In this document: piece by piece, positions 57,615 to 64,000 of the stretch
Position numbering within the stretch: the first letter of the stretch is position 1
How the letters are laid out: each line of letters begins with the position of its first letter
Source of the DNA: a bacterium 210917-SL.2.15
Lineage (GTDB): Bacteria; Bacillota; Clostridia; Oscillospirales; Oscillospiraceae
DNA: 64,000 bases
Assembly: GCA_020555605.1 (NCBI GenBank)
Contig: JAJCJC010000008.1
Span: 24,742-88,741, forward strand
Direction of reading: 5' to 3'
The notes under the pieces: model-generated
What the model saw: the letters and a program-made list of their open reading frames with translations, nothing else
Databases searched by the model: none
What the model was told of the DNA's origin: nothing
Position numbers and translations under genes: made by a program

Positions 57615-58546
57615 GAGAGATTCAGAAAAGCCTGCCCCCGGAAACGCCGTGCGCGGAACAGGCAGCGGATATGGCGCGGATCAACGCGCTGGCCAAGAGG
57701 GAAATGACACCCGAAGAGGTATATACCTTTTCTGTGCGGCTGTGCGACAACGAAATCGACCGGGACGGAGAGCGCTTTGATGAACAGACGCTGCGGGAGC
57801 TGGCGGCGCTGTTTGTGGGGAAAAGCGGTATCTTTGACCACTGCTGGTCCGCTCGGGGACAGACGGCGCGCATTTACCGCGCGGAGGTATGCCGCGAGGA
57901 AGGGCGTACCACGGCGGCGGGGGATGGCTACTGCTATGTGAAAGCAATGGCCTATATGCCGCGCACCGAGGGAAACCAGGAGCTGATCGAAGAGATTGAA
58001 GCGGGCATCAAAAAAGAGGTGTCTGTGGGATGCCGTGTGCGTGCGGCGGTATGCTCGGTGTGCGGCGCGGCGCGGGGCGAATGCGAGCATGTGCATGGGA
58101 AGCGATATGACGGCAGGCTGTGCTATACGGAGCTGCGGGGAGCGGAGGATGCTTACGAATGGTCGTTCGTGGCGGTGCCGGCACAGCGGGAAGCCGGCGT
58201 GATGAAACGGTTTTCGCCCCAAACACGCCGGACGCTGAAGGCATTTCTGCGCACGGAAGGCCGCGAGGAAGCCCTAGCGGAGCTGGAACAGCTGGAATGG
58301 GAGGCGGCGCTGGGCAAACGCTATTTGAACCATTTGCGCAGGGAGACGCTGCACTATGCCTGCTTGGCGGAGCCGGAGCTGGACGAAAAGATTTTTGCGT
58401 CGGCCCTGCAAAAGCTCAGCGAAGGAGAACTTTTGGAGCTGAAACGGGTGTATCAGGCAAAAGAAGAGCGCGCGGCGGCACAGCCGCAGCTGTCCTATGG
58501 CGCGCGGGAGCAAAGCACGGCAGACGGCAGTGCATTTTTGATTTGA
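57611..58546 (+). CDS. Putative phage prohead/capsid maturation protease
   Basis: A 311-residue protein whose N-terminal half resembles phage prohead proteases: FSVRLCDNEIDRDGERFD, an FDHCWSARGQTARIYRAEV with a candidate catalytic His, and IKKEVSVGCRV with a candidate Ser. The middle has a Cys-rich insert (CSVCGAARGECEHVHGKRY) that may bind zinc. The C-terminal third is helical and Glu/Lys-rich, possibly a scaffold region that is cut away on maturation. It lies between the portal and capsid genes, which fits. ATG 57611 overlaps the portal stop. Confidence 0.75.
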   Translation: MREIQKSLPPETPCAEQAADMARINALAKREMTPEEVYTFSVRLCDNEIDRDGERFDEQTLRELAALFVGKSGIFDHCWSARGQTARIYRAEVCREEGRTTAAGDGYCYVKAMAYMPRTEGNQELIEEIEAGIKKEVSVGCRVRAAVCSVCGAARGECEHVHGKRYDGRLCYTELRGAEDAYEWSFVAVPAQREAGVMKRFSPQTRRTLKAFLRTEGREEALAELEQLEWEAALGKRYLNHLRRETLHYACLAEPELDEKIFASALQKLSEGELLELKRVYQAKEERAAAQPQLSYGAREQSTADGSAFLI

Positions 58547-58558
58547 GGAGGAGCGGAG

Positions 58559-58897
58559 ATGAACGTTTCGTATGAAGGGATCGGCGCGTGGAGCGCCACA
58601 TTTGAAACCGCGGATGCCCGAGAGGGCCAGGTGGTGAAGCTGAGTGCGCCGCGCACGGTGAGCCTGTGCACGGCGGGGGATGCTTTCTGCGGTGTAGCGG
58701 GGCCTGTGCGCGGCGGCGTATGCGGCGTACAGCTGGGCGGCCTGGCGGAGGTCAGCTACACCGGGACGGCACCCGGCGTGGGCAGCATTATTTTGACGGC
58801 CGACGGCAGCGGCGGCGTGTGTACGGCGGAGAGTGGAACAGCGTACTGGGTGCTGGCGGTGGATGAAAGCGCCGGACGCTGTGTGATCAAGCTTTAA
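58559..58897 (+). CDS. Putative phage head decoration / capsid-cement protein
   Basis: A 112-residue, Gly/Ala/Val-rich, beta-type protein: GQVVKLSAPRTVSLCTAGDAF and GLAEVSYTGTAPGVGSIILT resemble decoration proteins placed between protease and major capsid genes (lambda gpD-like position). The assignment depends mainly on size, composition and position. It has an AGGAGGAG ribosome site and is 13 nt ahead of the capsid gene. Confidence 0.65.
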   Translation: MNVSYEGIGAWSATFETADAREGQVVKLSAPRTVSLCTAGDAFCGVAGPVRGGVCGVQLGGLAEVSYTGTAPGVGSIILTADGSGGVCTAESGTAYWVLAVDESAGRCVIKL

Positions 58898-58910
58898 GGA
58901 GGAAGAAACG

Positions 58911-59945
58911 ATGGCATATCATTTTGACACGATAAAGCTGGAAAAGGGAATGTACGCCGAGAGCGGCAAGAGTTTTTCCTGCGTTTTGGAAGAACTGGAT
59001 CCCGGCGAGCAGTACCGCGGCACGGCGCTGGAGGGATTGGACGCGTATCAGCGCCAGCTTAAGCGCTTTGATATCAAGGTAAAAGGTGCGCTGAGCGATG
59101 TGGTGGAGAAGTTTTTCCACACTACGGAATCGGCAGTGCTGTTTCCGGAATTTGTGGCACGGGCGGTGCGTCAGGGCATGGAAGAGGAAAACCTTCTGCC
59201 CCATATTACCGCGGCGGTGACACAGTTTGATGGGATGGATTACCGCTCTATCGCTTCGGTGCCGACCAAAGAGGACAAGGCGCTGCGTGTGGTGGCCGAG
59301 GGCGCCGCGCTGCCGGAAACCACGGTGAGAGCGCAAAGCAGCCTGGTACGGCTGCACAAACGCGGCCGGATGCTGGTCGCTTCCTATGAGGCAATCCGTT
59401 TTCAGCGGCTGGATCTGTTTGCGGTGACGCTGCGCCAGATCGGAGCACACATTGCGCGGATGCATCTGGAGGACGCCATTGATGTGATCATGAAGGGCGA
59501 CGGAAACAACAATGCAGCCCAGAGTTATAAGATCGGCACGAAGCCCATTTCCGGCACGGCGGGCACCATGAGCTACAATGCGCTGCTGGACTTCTGGGCG
59601 CAGTTCGACCCGTATGAAATGAATACCATGCTGGTGAGCAGCGATGTGATGCTGGGTCTTCTGAAGCTGGAGGAATTCCAGAATCCGCTGACGGGCCTGA
59701 ATTTCCAGGGTACCGGTACTCTGACCACGCCTCTGGGCGCCACGCTGCTGCGCACTTCGGCTATGCCGGCAGGTACGATGATCGGCATGGATAAGAACTA
59801 TGCACTGGAGCGGATCACCAGCGGGGAGGTGCAGGTGGAGTACGACAAGCTGATTGACCGCCAGCTTCAGCGCGCGGCCATCACAAGCATTTCCGGCTTT
59901 GCCAAGCTTTATCAGGACGCGTCGAAGGTGCTGACGCTGCAGTAA
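58911..59945 (+). CDS. Phage major capsid protein
   Basis: A 344-residue protein, the probable main shell subunit of HK97 fold. The helical N-terminal arm (YAESGKSFSCVLEELDPGEQ) precedes AAVTQFDGMDYRSIASVP, HKRGRMLVASYEAIR, LEDAIDVIMKGDGNNNAA (an N-arm/E-loop style region) and the C-terminal IDRQLQRAAITSISGFAKLY. A strong AAGGAGGAA precedes the ATG. It is not split by a delta-domain, and the upstream protease gene suggests scaffold processing in trans. Confidence 0.88.
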   Translation: MAYHFDTIKLEKGMYAESGKSFSCVLEELDPGEQYRGTALEGLDAYQRQLKRFDIKVKGALSDVVEKFFHTTESAVLFPEFVARAVRQGMEEENLLPHITAAVTQFDGMDYRSIASVPTKEDKALRVVAEGAALPETTVRAQSSLVRLHKRGRMLVASYEAIRFQRLDLFAVTLRQIGAHIARMHLEDAIDVIMKGDGNNNAAQSYKIGTKPISGTAGTMSYNALLDFWAQFDPYEMNTMLVSSDVMLGLLKLEEFQNPLTGLNFQGTGTLTTPLGATLLRTSAMPAGTMIGMDKNYALERITSGEVQVEYDKLIDRQLQRAAITSISGFAKLYQDASKVLTLQ

Positions 59946-59975
59946 ACAAGCGCAGAGGAAACAGGAGGGACGGGA

Positions 59976-60341
59976 ATGGATATGGAAACAGAAATCCAGA
60001 CGCTGGCCCGAAGCATGACCGGCGCAGATCAGGAGGAGCAGGAGTATCTTGCGGCACTGTGCGCGGCACAGTGGGAACGAATTAGTCAAATGCTCCCGGA
60101 AGAGACGGAGCGCGGCTGCAGCCGCCTGATCTGCGCGGCGGCAAGCCTGGCCGCGGCGGATTATTTCAATGCCAAGGGCGCGGCGAGTACTGCTTCGTGG
60201 AGCGCCGGCGATGTGAGCGTACACAACCGAGATGGAGCATCCTGCGCTGCGGCAGCCAGAGAATTACGCGCTGCGGCAGAGCGGTTGTTGGCGCCGCTGT
60301 GCAGTGATGACGGCTTTGCCTTTTTGGGGGTGCGGGGATGA
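59976..60341 (+). CDS. Putative phage head-tail connector (gp6-like)
   Basis: A 121-residue helical protein between the capsid and the tail genes. The size, helical make-up (LARSMTGADQEEQEYLAALC, RLICAAASLAAADYFNAKG) and place fit gp6/gp15-like head completion proteins that bind below the portal. No sequence-specific motif was found. AGGAGGGA precedes ATG 59976. It overlaps the next gene as ATGA. Confidence 0.65.
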   Translation: MDMETEIQTLARSMTGADQEEQEYLAALCAAQWERISQMLPEETERGCSRLICAAASLAAADYFNAKGAASTASWSAGDVSVHNRDGASCAAAARELRAAAERLLAPLCSDDGFAFLGVRG

Positions 60342-60664
60342 CGGAATCGTTTGCTGACATCCTGCGGCAGTTTGGCGCGAGCGTGGAGATCGAGCACGCG
60401 AATGCATCCGTGCAGACGAGGGCGTTTGTGCAGATGATCCGGCGCCAGGAGACCAAAGAGCCCCGGGAGGAAACCAATTTCGGCGCGGCGGACCTGCGGC
60501 GCTGGCTGTATATCGGGCCGAAGGAGCAGCCGCTGCAGGCGGGAGATAAAGTGCGCGCCGGCGACGCCGTGTATGTGGCGCAGCATGCGGCGGCTATCTA
60601 TGTGGGGGCGGAAAAATCCCACTGGTGGGGTATTCTGCGGCCGGAGAGAGAGGCCCTGGCATGA
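60338..60664 (+). CDS. Putative phage head-closure or stopper protein
   Basis: A 108-residue protein of mixed structure, with a DLRRWLYIGPKEQPLQAGD and VRAGDAVYVAQHAAAIYVG stretch typical of small beta-barrel connector proteins. The name is based on gene order (after the gp6-like protein and before the tail terminator). ATGA overlaps on both sides show tight translational coupling. Confidence 0.55.
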   Translation: MTESFADILRQFGASVEIEHANASVQTRAFVQMIRRQETKEPREETNFGAADLRRWLYIGPKEQPLQAGDKVRAGDAVYVAQHAAAIYVGAEKSHWWGILRPEREALA

Positions 60665-61161
60665 GTGCGGGGACGGAGACGGTGCGCGCCCGGCTGGCGC
60701 AGGCATTGGAAGCGCGGGGAATTCCCACGGCGCGGGCTTGGGACAGAACGGCGCTGCCGGCCCTTTCCGGCGCGGCGGCAGTGGTAGGTGTGCAGGAGAC
60801 GCAAAGCGGTGCTGCGGCACTCTGGAACTATCTTGGCCAGCAGTGGGAGGCGGAGCTGGGCGAAATAGTGGAACGCTACGGCCGGGCGCTGGAGCTGAAA
60901 CTGTATGTGGACTTTTATGCGCCGCGCGGAAGCGCGGCAGAGATCGAAAAGGGCTTTGAAGCGTTGGAGGAGGTTTTGCTCGCGCCCCTGGCGGAAGGGC
61001 TGCGGGCAGATGCGGTGCAGCGCGGCGAGATTGGCGCTGACGGCAAAAGCGGATATCTTAAGGGGCGGTGCACCGTGGCGTGCCGGGCCTATTTCACAGC
61101 GGTGCGTGCCGAAGAGGGCGCGGCACTAACGGATTTTCATTTGAAAGGTGTGGTGCAATGA
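60661..61161 (+). CDS. Putative phage tail terminator / tail completion protein
   Basis: A 166-residue protein directly before the sheath gene, the usual place for the protein that ends tail-tube growth. It has an alpha/beta look with LKLYVDFYAPRGSAAEIEKG in the middle. No diagnostic motif was found. ATG 60661 overlaps the previous stop; the frame is open further upstream within the preceding gene, which I treat as shadow. Its stop overlaps the sheath start. Confidence 0.55.
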   Translation: MSAGTETVRARLAQALEARGIPTARAWDRTALPALSGAAAVVGVQETQSGAAALWNYLGQQWEAELGEIVERYGRALELKLYVDFYAPRGSAAEIEKGFEALEEVLLAPLAEGLRADAVQRGEIGADGKSGYLKGRCTVACRAYFTAVRAEEGAALTDFHLKGVVQ

Positions 61162-62228
61162 ACAGCACAGTAATTCATGAGCGGCCGGGGGTGTACTCTT
61201 CCTATGATGCTTCTTCAGCCATCAGCGGCGGCGCGGCCAAAAAGGTGATCGGTGTGGCAGCACGGGCTGCGAAAGGAGAGGCAAACAAAACCGTTCGCCT
61301 CACGAGCTATGCCGCGGGTGTGAACGCCTTTGGCGAGGACAATGAGAGCAGTGCCATGGAGGGATTGCTGCGGCTGCTGTATCAAAACGGCGCGGCAGCA
61401 GTGGCGGCGGTGGCAGTGGCGGCTTCGGCGGAAAAGGAGGACTATGAAGCGGCATTTAACGCGCTGAGTGCACAGGAGGATGTGGGTATCGTGGTGTGCG
61501 ACAGCGCGGATACAGGGGTTTTGCAGGCGCTGCGCGACAATGTGACAGCGGCTTCTGGTGCGCGTCGGGAACGTATTGCCGTGGCCGGCAGCGAGGAGGA
61601 AACCGTGAGCGCCATGATTGAGCAAGCCGAGGCTCTCAACTGCGAACGTATGGTTCTTCTGGGCGGCCGGGCATTGGATACCGGCGGCAAAACGCTGAGC
61701 GGCCCGGCAGCTGCGGCAGCAGTGGCGGGGGTAATCGCGGCCACCGCCGATCCGGCGCTTCCCCTCAACGGCGCGCCGCTGGAGGGCATGAGCGGTGTGG
61801 CAGCAGATTTCAGCGACGATGAGATCGATCTGCTGGTGCGCGGCGGCGTGACGCCGCTGGAGAGCAATGCGGGGATCGTCAGCACGGTGCGCGGTGTGAC
61901 CACCCGCACCACCACCGGAGGAGCAGGAGACAACACTTGGCGCGAGTTGAGCACAGTGCTGATTGTGGACAATGTGATTCCCCAGATCCGCAGCACGCTG
62001 CGCAGAACCTTCAGCCGGGCCAAGAACACGGCGCAGACCCGCAGCGCCGTGCGCTCCCGGGTGATCGTGGAGCTGGAAAACAAACGCCAGGCAGAGATTA
62101 TCGACAGTTACGGCGATGTGACGGTACGCGCTTCGGAAGAGAATGCCACGGTGTGCGAGGTGGAGTTTTCCTTTGCGGTGGCCCACGGGCTGAATCAGAT
62201 CTATCTGACAGCGCACATCACGATTTGA
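61158..62228 (+). CDS. Phage contractile tail sheath protein
   Basis: A 356-residue sheath protein, which shows that this is a contractile-tailed (myovirus-like) prophage. The N-terminus (HERPGVYSSYDASSAI) is the typical sheath start, the middle (VGIVVCDSADTGVLQALRD; variable, Ala-rich) forms the exposed domain, and the end has LSTVLIVDNVIPQIRSTLRR and the final AEIIDSYGDVTVRASEEN..FSFAVAHGLNQIYLT, as in XkdK-like sheaths. ATG 61158 overlaps the previous gene as ATGA. The tube gene follows immediately. Confidence 0.92.
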   Translation: MNSTVIHERPGVYSSYDASSAISGGAAKKVIGVAARAAKGEANKTVRLTSYAAGVNAFGEDNESSAMEGLLRLLYQNGAAAVAAVAVAASAEKEDYEAAFNALSAQEDVGIVVCDSADTGVLQALRDNVTAASGARRERIAVAGSEEETVSAMIEQAEALNCERMVLLGGRALDTGGKTLSGPAAAAAVAGVIAATADPALPLNGAPLEGMSGVAADFSDDEIDLLVRGGVTPLESNAGIVSTVRGVTTRTTTGGAGDNTWRELSTVLIVDNVIPQIRSTLRRTFSRAKNTAQTRSAVRSRVIVELENKRQAEIIDSYGDVTVRASEENATVCEVEFSFAVAHGLNQIYLTAHITI

Positions 62229-62247
62229 GAAAAGGAGGGGGATGGAC

Positions 62248-62637
62248 ATGGAAGTTTCGGGATTTCCCACCAGCAGCGATATTTATCTTGAGGTGGAAGG
62301 GAAAAAGGTGGCCGTGGTGCAGAGCTATACAGCCAAGGCCAGCAAGACCAGCCAGAGCGTGGAGGCTTTCGGCGAGAGTGAGCCGGTGGCGATCCTGCCG
62401 GGGCAGACCCAATACAGCCTGACACTTAAGCGCCTGTACGCCACGGATGAGGCCATCAGCGACGGAATCAACTTTTACGATTTGGCAGACTTTTCTCTGG
62501 TGATCTGCAAGCCGGACCGCAAAGTGATCTACAGCGGCTGCCAGTGGGGCAGCATTGCCGAGGAAGGACAGCTGGGTGCCATGGTGGCCGAAAGCGTGAC
62601 GGTGCTGGCGGCCAAGCGCATGGAGGTGGCAGCCTGA
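62248..62637 (+). CDS. Phage tail tube protein (XkdM-like)
   Basis: A 129-residue protein following the sheath, which is the fixed order in PBSX-like phages. It is beta-rich: IYLEVEGKKVAVVQSYTAKA, the conserved centre EPVAILPGQTQYSLTLKRLY and DFSLVICKPDRKVIYSGCQW. Two ATGs (62242, 62248) are possible; the second is chosen because AGGAGGGGG directly abuts the first. The stop overlaps the following chaperone gene by one base (TGATG). Confidence 0.85.
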   Translation: MEVSGFPTSSDIYLEVEGKKVAVVQSYTAKASKTSQSVEAFGESEPVAILPGQTQYSLTLKRLYATDEAISDGINFYDLADFSLVICKPDRKVIYSGCQWGSIAEEGQLGAMVAESVTVLAAKRMEVAA

Positions 62638-62996
62638 TGGAAAAAGCGCTGTATCGGCTTTTCAATGAGGAGCGGGCGCGGGATTTTACGCTGCGAGGCC
62701 AAAATGTGCGCATGGTACTGCTGAGCGCCGCGGAGCTGCTGGAGCTGCGCGCCAAAGAGCGCGCAGAGGAAGGCGGCGACGCTTTTTTCGATGGCCTGCG
62801 CGGCTGTGCGGCCCTGGTGGCCCGTTGCTTGAAGGTTTGCGGTGCACCGGTCTTTCGAAGCACCCGGGAGGTGCTGCAGACGCTGAGCGCGGAGGAGATC
62901 AACGCTGTGGCGGCGGCCTACAGTGCGTGGAGCCGGGAGATTGACCCTGGGTTCGACTGCGGTGAAGAGACCGTCGAAGTGCTAAAAAAAGTTTGA
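62637..62996 (+). CDS. Phage tail assembly chaperone, upstream frame
   Basis: A 119-residue protein (MEKALYRLFNEERARDF..) in the position of XkdN/gpG-type chaperones, which coat the tape measure during tail assembly and are not in the virion. Its last codons CTA AAA AAA GTT TGA contain seven A residues (62984-62990), a -1 slippery site of form A_AAA_AAA. A ribosome slipping back one base continues into the next frame (AGT TTG AGG..). Thus two products are predicted: the short form and a fused form of about 213 residues. Confidence 0.85.
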   Translation: MEKALYRLFNEERARDFTLRGQNVRMVLLSAAELLELRAKERAEEGGDAFFDGLRGCAALVARCLKVCGAPVFRSTREVLQTLSAEEINAVAAAYSAWSREIDPGFDCGEETVEVLKKV

Positions 62997-63037
62997 GGCA
63001 CGCGCCGGAAGAGCGGCTGCGCTGGCGCGTGCTCAAA
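62984..63037 (+). promoter_or_regulatory. Predicted -1 programmed ribosomal frameshift signal
   Basis: The slippery heptamer A_AAA_AAA (62984-62990) is followed after 8 nt by a hairpin: CACGCGCC (62999-63006) with GGCGCGTG (63024-63031), extended by TTTGAG (62992-62997) with CTCAAA (63032-63037) across one bulged G. Loop 17 nt. The stem covers the zero-frame stop (62994-62996). Confidence 0.75.
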
Positions 63038-63286
63038 CAATTCGGCGTTTTGCCCGGAGAGAAACGGGCAAAACGCATGACACGGCGGGAGCTGCTGTAC
63101 TGCGTTTTGCAGCAACAGCTGGATGGTGAAGAGGTACTTTCTGAACTTTGCCCGGTATGCCGTGCCGCAGCTATGGAGCGGCGGTGCACCGTTTGCGGCG
63201 CGCTGCTGGCGGATACGGAAGGGACGGAGAACACGGCGTTTGACTGGGAACGTTATCAAAACATGAAAGAGGGAAGATCCGTTTGA
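62993..63286 (+). CDS. Phage tail assembly chaperone, downstream (-1) frame extension
   Basis: The frame (97 residues if read from its first TTG) is offset by -1 from the preceding gene and overlaps its stop by 4 nt. It has no ribosome site in a good position other than the A-rich slippery run, so it is probably made only as the C-terminal part of the frameshift product, joining after the Lys codons. It contains four Cys in a zinc-finger-like array, CPVCRAAAMERRCTVC, which is interesting for a T-like extension that should bind the tape measure or tube. Independent initiation at TTG is possible but less likely. Confidence 0.75.
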   Translation: MRHAPEERLRWRVLKQFGVLPGEKRAKRMTRRELLYCVLQQQLDGEEVLSELCPVCRAAAMERRCTVCGALLADTEGTENTAFDWERYQNMKEGRSV

Positions 63287-63876
63287 CATATTGGAGGGCA
63301 CTGGAGAAACGTAGTAAGATTCTCTGGCAGGCGCTGTTCAGTCAAAGCGCTTTGATTGAGCGGGGCGTGTCAGTTTACATAGATACCCGTGCCGTACCGC
63401 AGGGTGCGGAGGGGGAGGGGCAGGCGGCTGCAACGCCACCTGCCCCGGAGGAAACAGCATGGATGGCAGACGCAGCGGCAGAAACGCTGCAGCTGCCGGA
63501 CGGTCAAAGAGATACCGCTGCTGCGTGGGTGCTTCCGGCAGCGGCGCGGAAAAAGCCGTCGAAGGATGCGGAAGAACGGGCGCTGCCGGACGGCATGCAG
63601 ATGGGAACGGGACGTTTGGATGAAACGTTCGGCAACCGGACGCCGGAGGGAAGGGATGAATTCGTTTTGGCTTCCGATGCCGGTGCGGCGCGGCTGCTGG
63701 AAGAGCTGCGGCAGATCGAACGGAGCGGTGCACCGCTGATCCGGCAGGGCAGGCATGCGGCTGCAGCGGAAGAAAACGAGCTGAGCAGCCCGGTGGTGGG
63801 GGCAGAAATGGCGGATTGGTCAGCCTGGTTGGAACGGGATGCCCGCCGTTACGACGGCGGTTTTGAACTGATGTAA
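63283..63876 (+). CDS. Phage protein of unknown function
   Basis: A 197-residue protein starting at TTG 63283 (GAGGGAAGAT upstream, overlapping the previous stop). The first 35 residues are basic and partly hydrophobic. The middle is Ala/Pro/Glu-rich with low complexity (about 40-95), and the end has ARLLEELRQIERSG and WSAWLERDARRYDGGFELM. I recognise no domain. A tape-measure gene is expected in this position, but this protein is far too short and lacks the long helical region; a tail accessory protein is possible. Confidence 0.7.
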   Translation: MTYWRALEKRSKILWQALFSQSALIERGVSVYIDTRAVPQGAEGEGQAAATPPAPEETAWMADAAAETLQLPDGQRDTAAAWVLPAAARKKPSKDAEERALPDGMQMGTGRLDETFGNRTPEGRDEFVLASDAGAARLLEELRQIERSGAPLIRQGRHAAAAEENELSSPVVGAEMADWSAWLERDARRYDGGFELM

Positions 63877-64000
63877 GTCCAATGGTATTAAGTCAAGAGG
63901 GTGATGCAAGAAAAAATTGAGTAAAACAGTGCACAAAGCAGGATGTCGGCAGAAAAAAGGCAACACCAACCAAAGCCCTGTCCCCTAAGATTTTTTGAAA

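Overview
The window looks like chromosome of a GC-rich (roughly 55-60 %) anaerobic member of the Clostridia, probably an Oscillospirales/Ruminococcaceae-type gut bacterium. The basis is the gene content: pyruvate:ferredoxin oxidoreductase, NADP-type glutamate dehydrogenase, a YaaH-like LysM/GH18 spore-type hydrolase, VanW and DUF1836 proteins, a clostridial BMP/nucleoside ABC transporter, strong Shine-Dalgarno sites, frequent TTG/GTG starts and many U-tailed terminators. The taxonomic placement is inference. No rRNA, tRNA or CRISPR array was seen.

Layout. 1-4.7 kb (minus): a partial membrane protein, mutS, a zinc-ribbon protein and miaB. 4.9-8.3 kb (plus): a response regulator, histidine kinase and BcrA-type ABC transporter that resemble peptide-antibiotic sensing and resistance modules. 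8.4-12.9 kb (minus): an AlkD-like protein, pncC and thiI, a decayed locus, and comM. 13-16.7 kb: pyruvate:ferredoxin oxidoreductase. 17-25 kb: a phage/IS3 chimeric remnant, the LysM-GH18 protein, an operon of MarR regulator, heterodimeric ABC exporter and cytidine deaminase, then DegV and CBS proteins. 25-37 kb: gdhA, an amidase, a ferredoxin, rpsO, pnp, a PnuC transporter, mnmE, ogt, two decayed genes, a DUF1836 protein and prmA. 37-42 kb: a transglutaminase-like lipoprotein, pyrG and a VanW protein. 42.3-48 kb: a purine-salvage unit of xpt, BMP lipoprotein, ABC ATPase and two permeases. 48-54 kb: an ion/H+ antiporter-type protein, gap, a kinase-like protein without a phospho-acceptor His, an SLH-domain protein, an unknown helical protein and a broken PucR-like regulator. 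54.7-63.9 kb: the head and contractile-tail module of a prophage.

Themes. Several intergenic slots hold wrecked accessory genes: 10.8-11.3, 17.0-17.4, 34.5-34.9, 34.9-35.4 and 53.8-54.6 kb. The most specific new signals are: (i) a textbook -1 programmed-frameshift site (A_AAA_AAA, 8-nt spacer, GC-rich hairpin) joining the two tail-assembly-chaperone frames of the prophage; (ii) two nearly identical Rex-like redox operators (TTGATAA/ATGATAA-N4-TTAACAA) upstream of the pyruvate oxidoreductase and of the antiporter-type gene; and (iii) a 190-nt, multi-hairpin, terminator-ending region between the nucleoside-binding lipoprotein and its ABC ATPase. I see no confident example of an entirely new multi-gene system.
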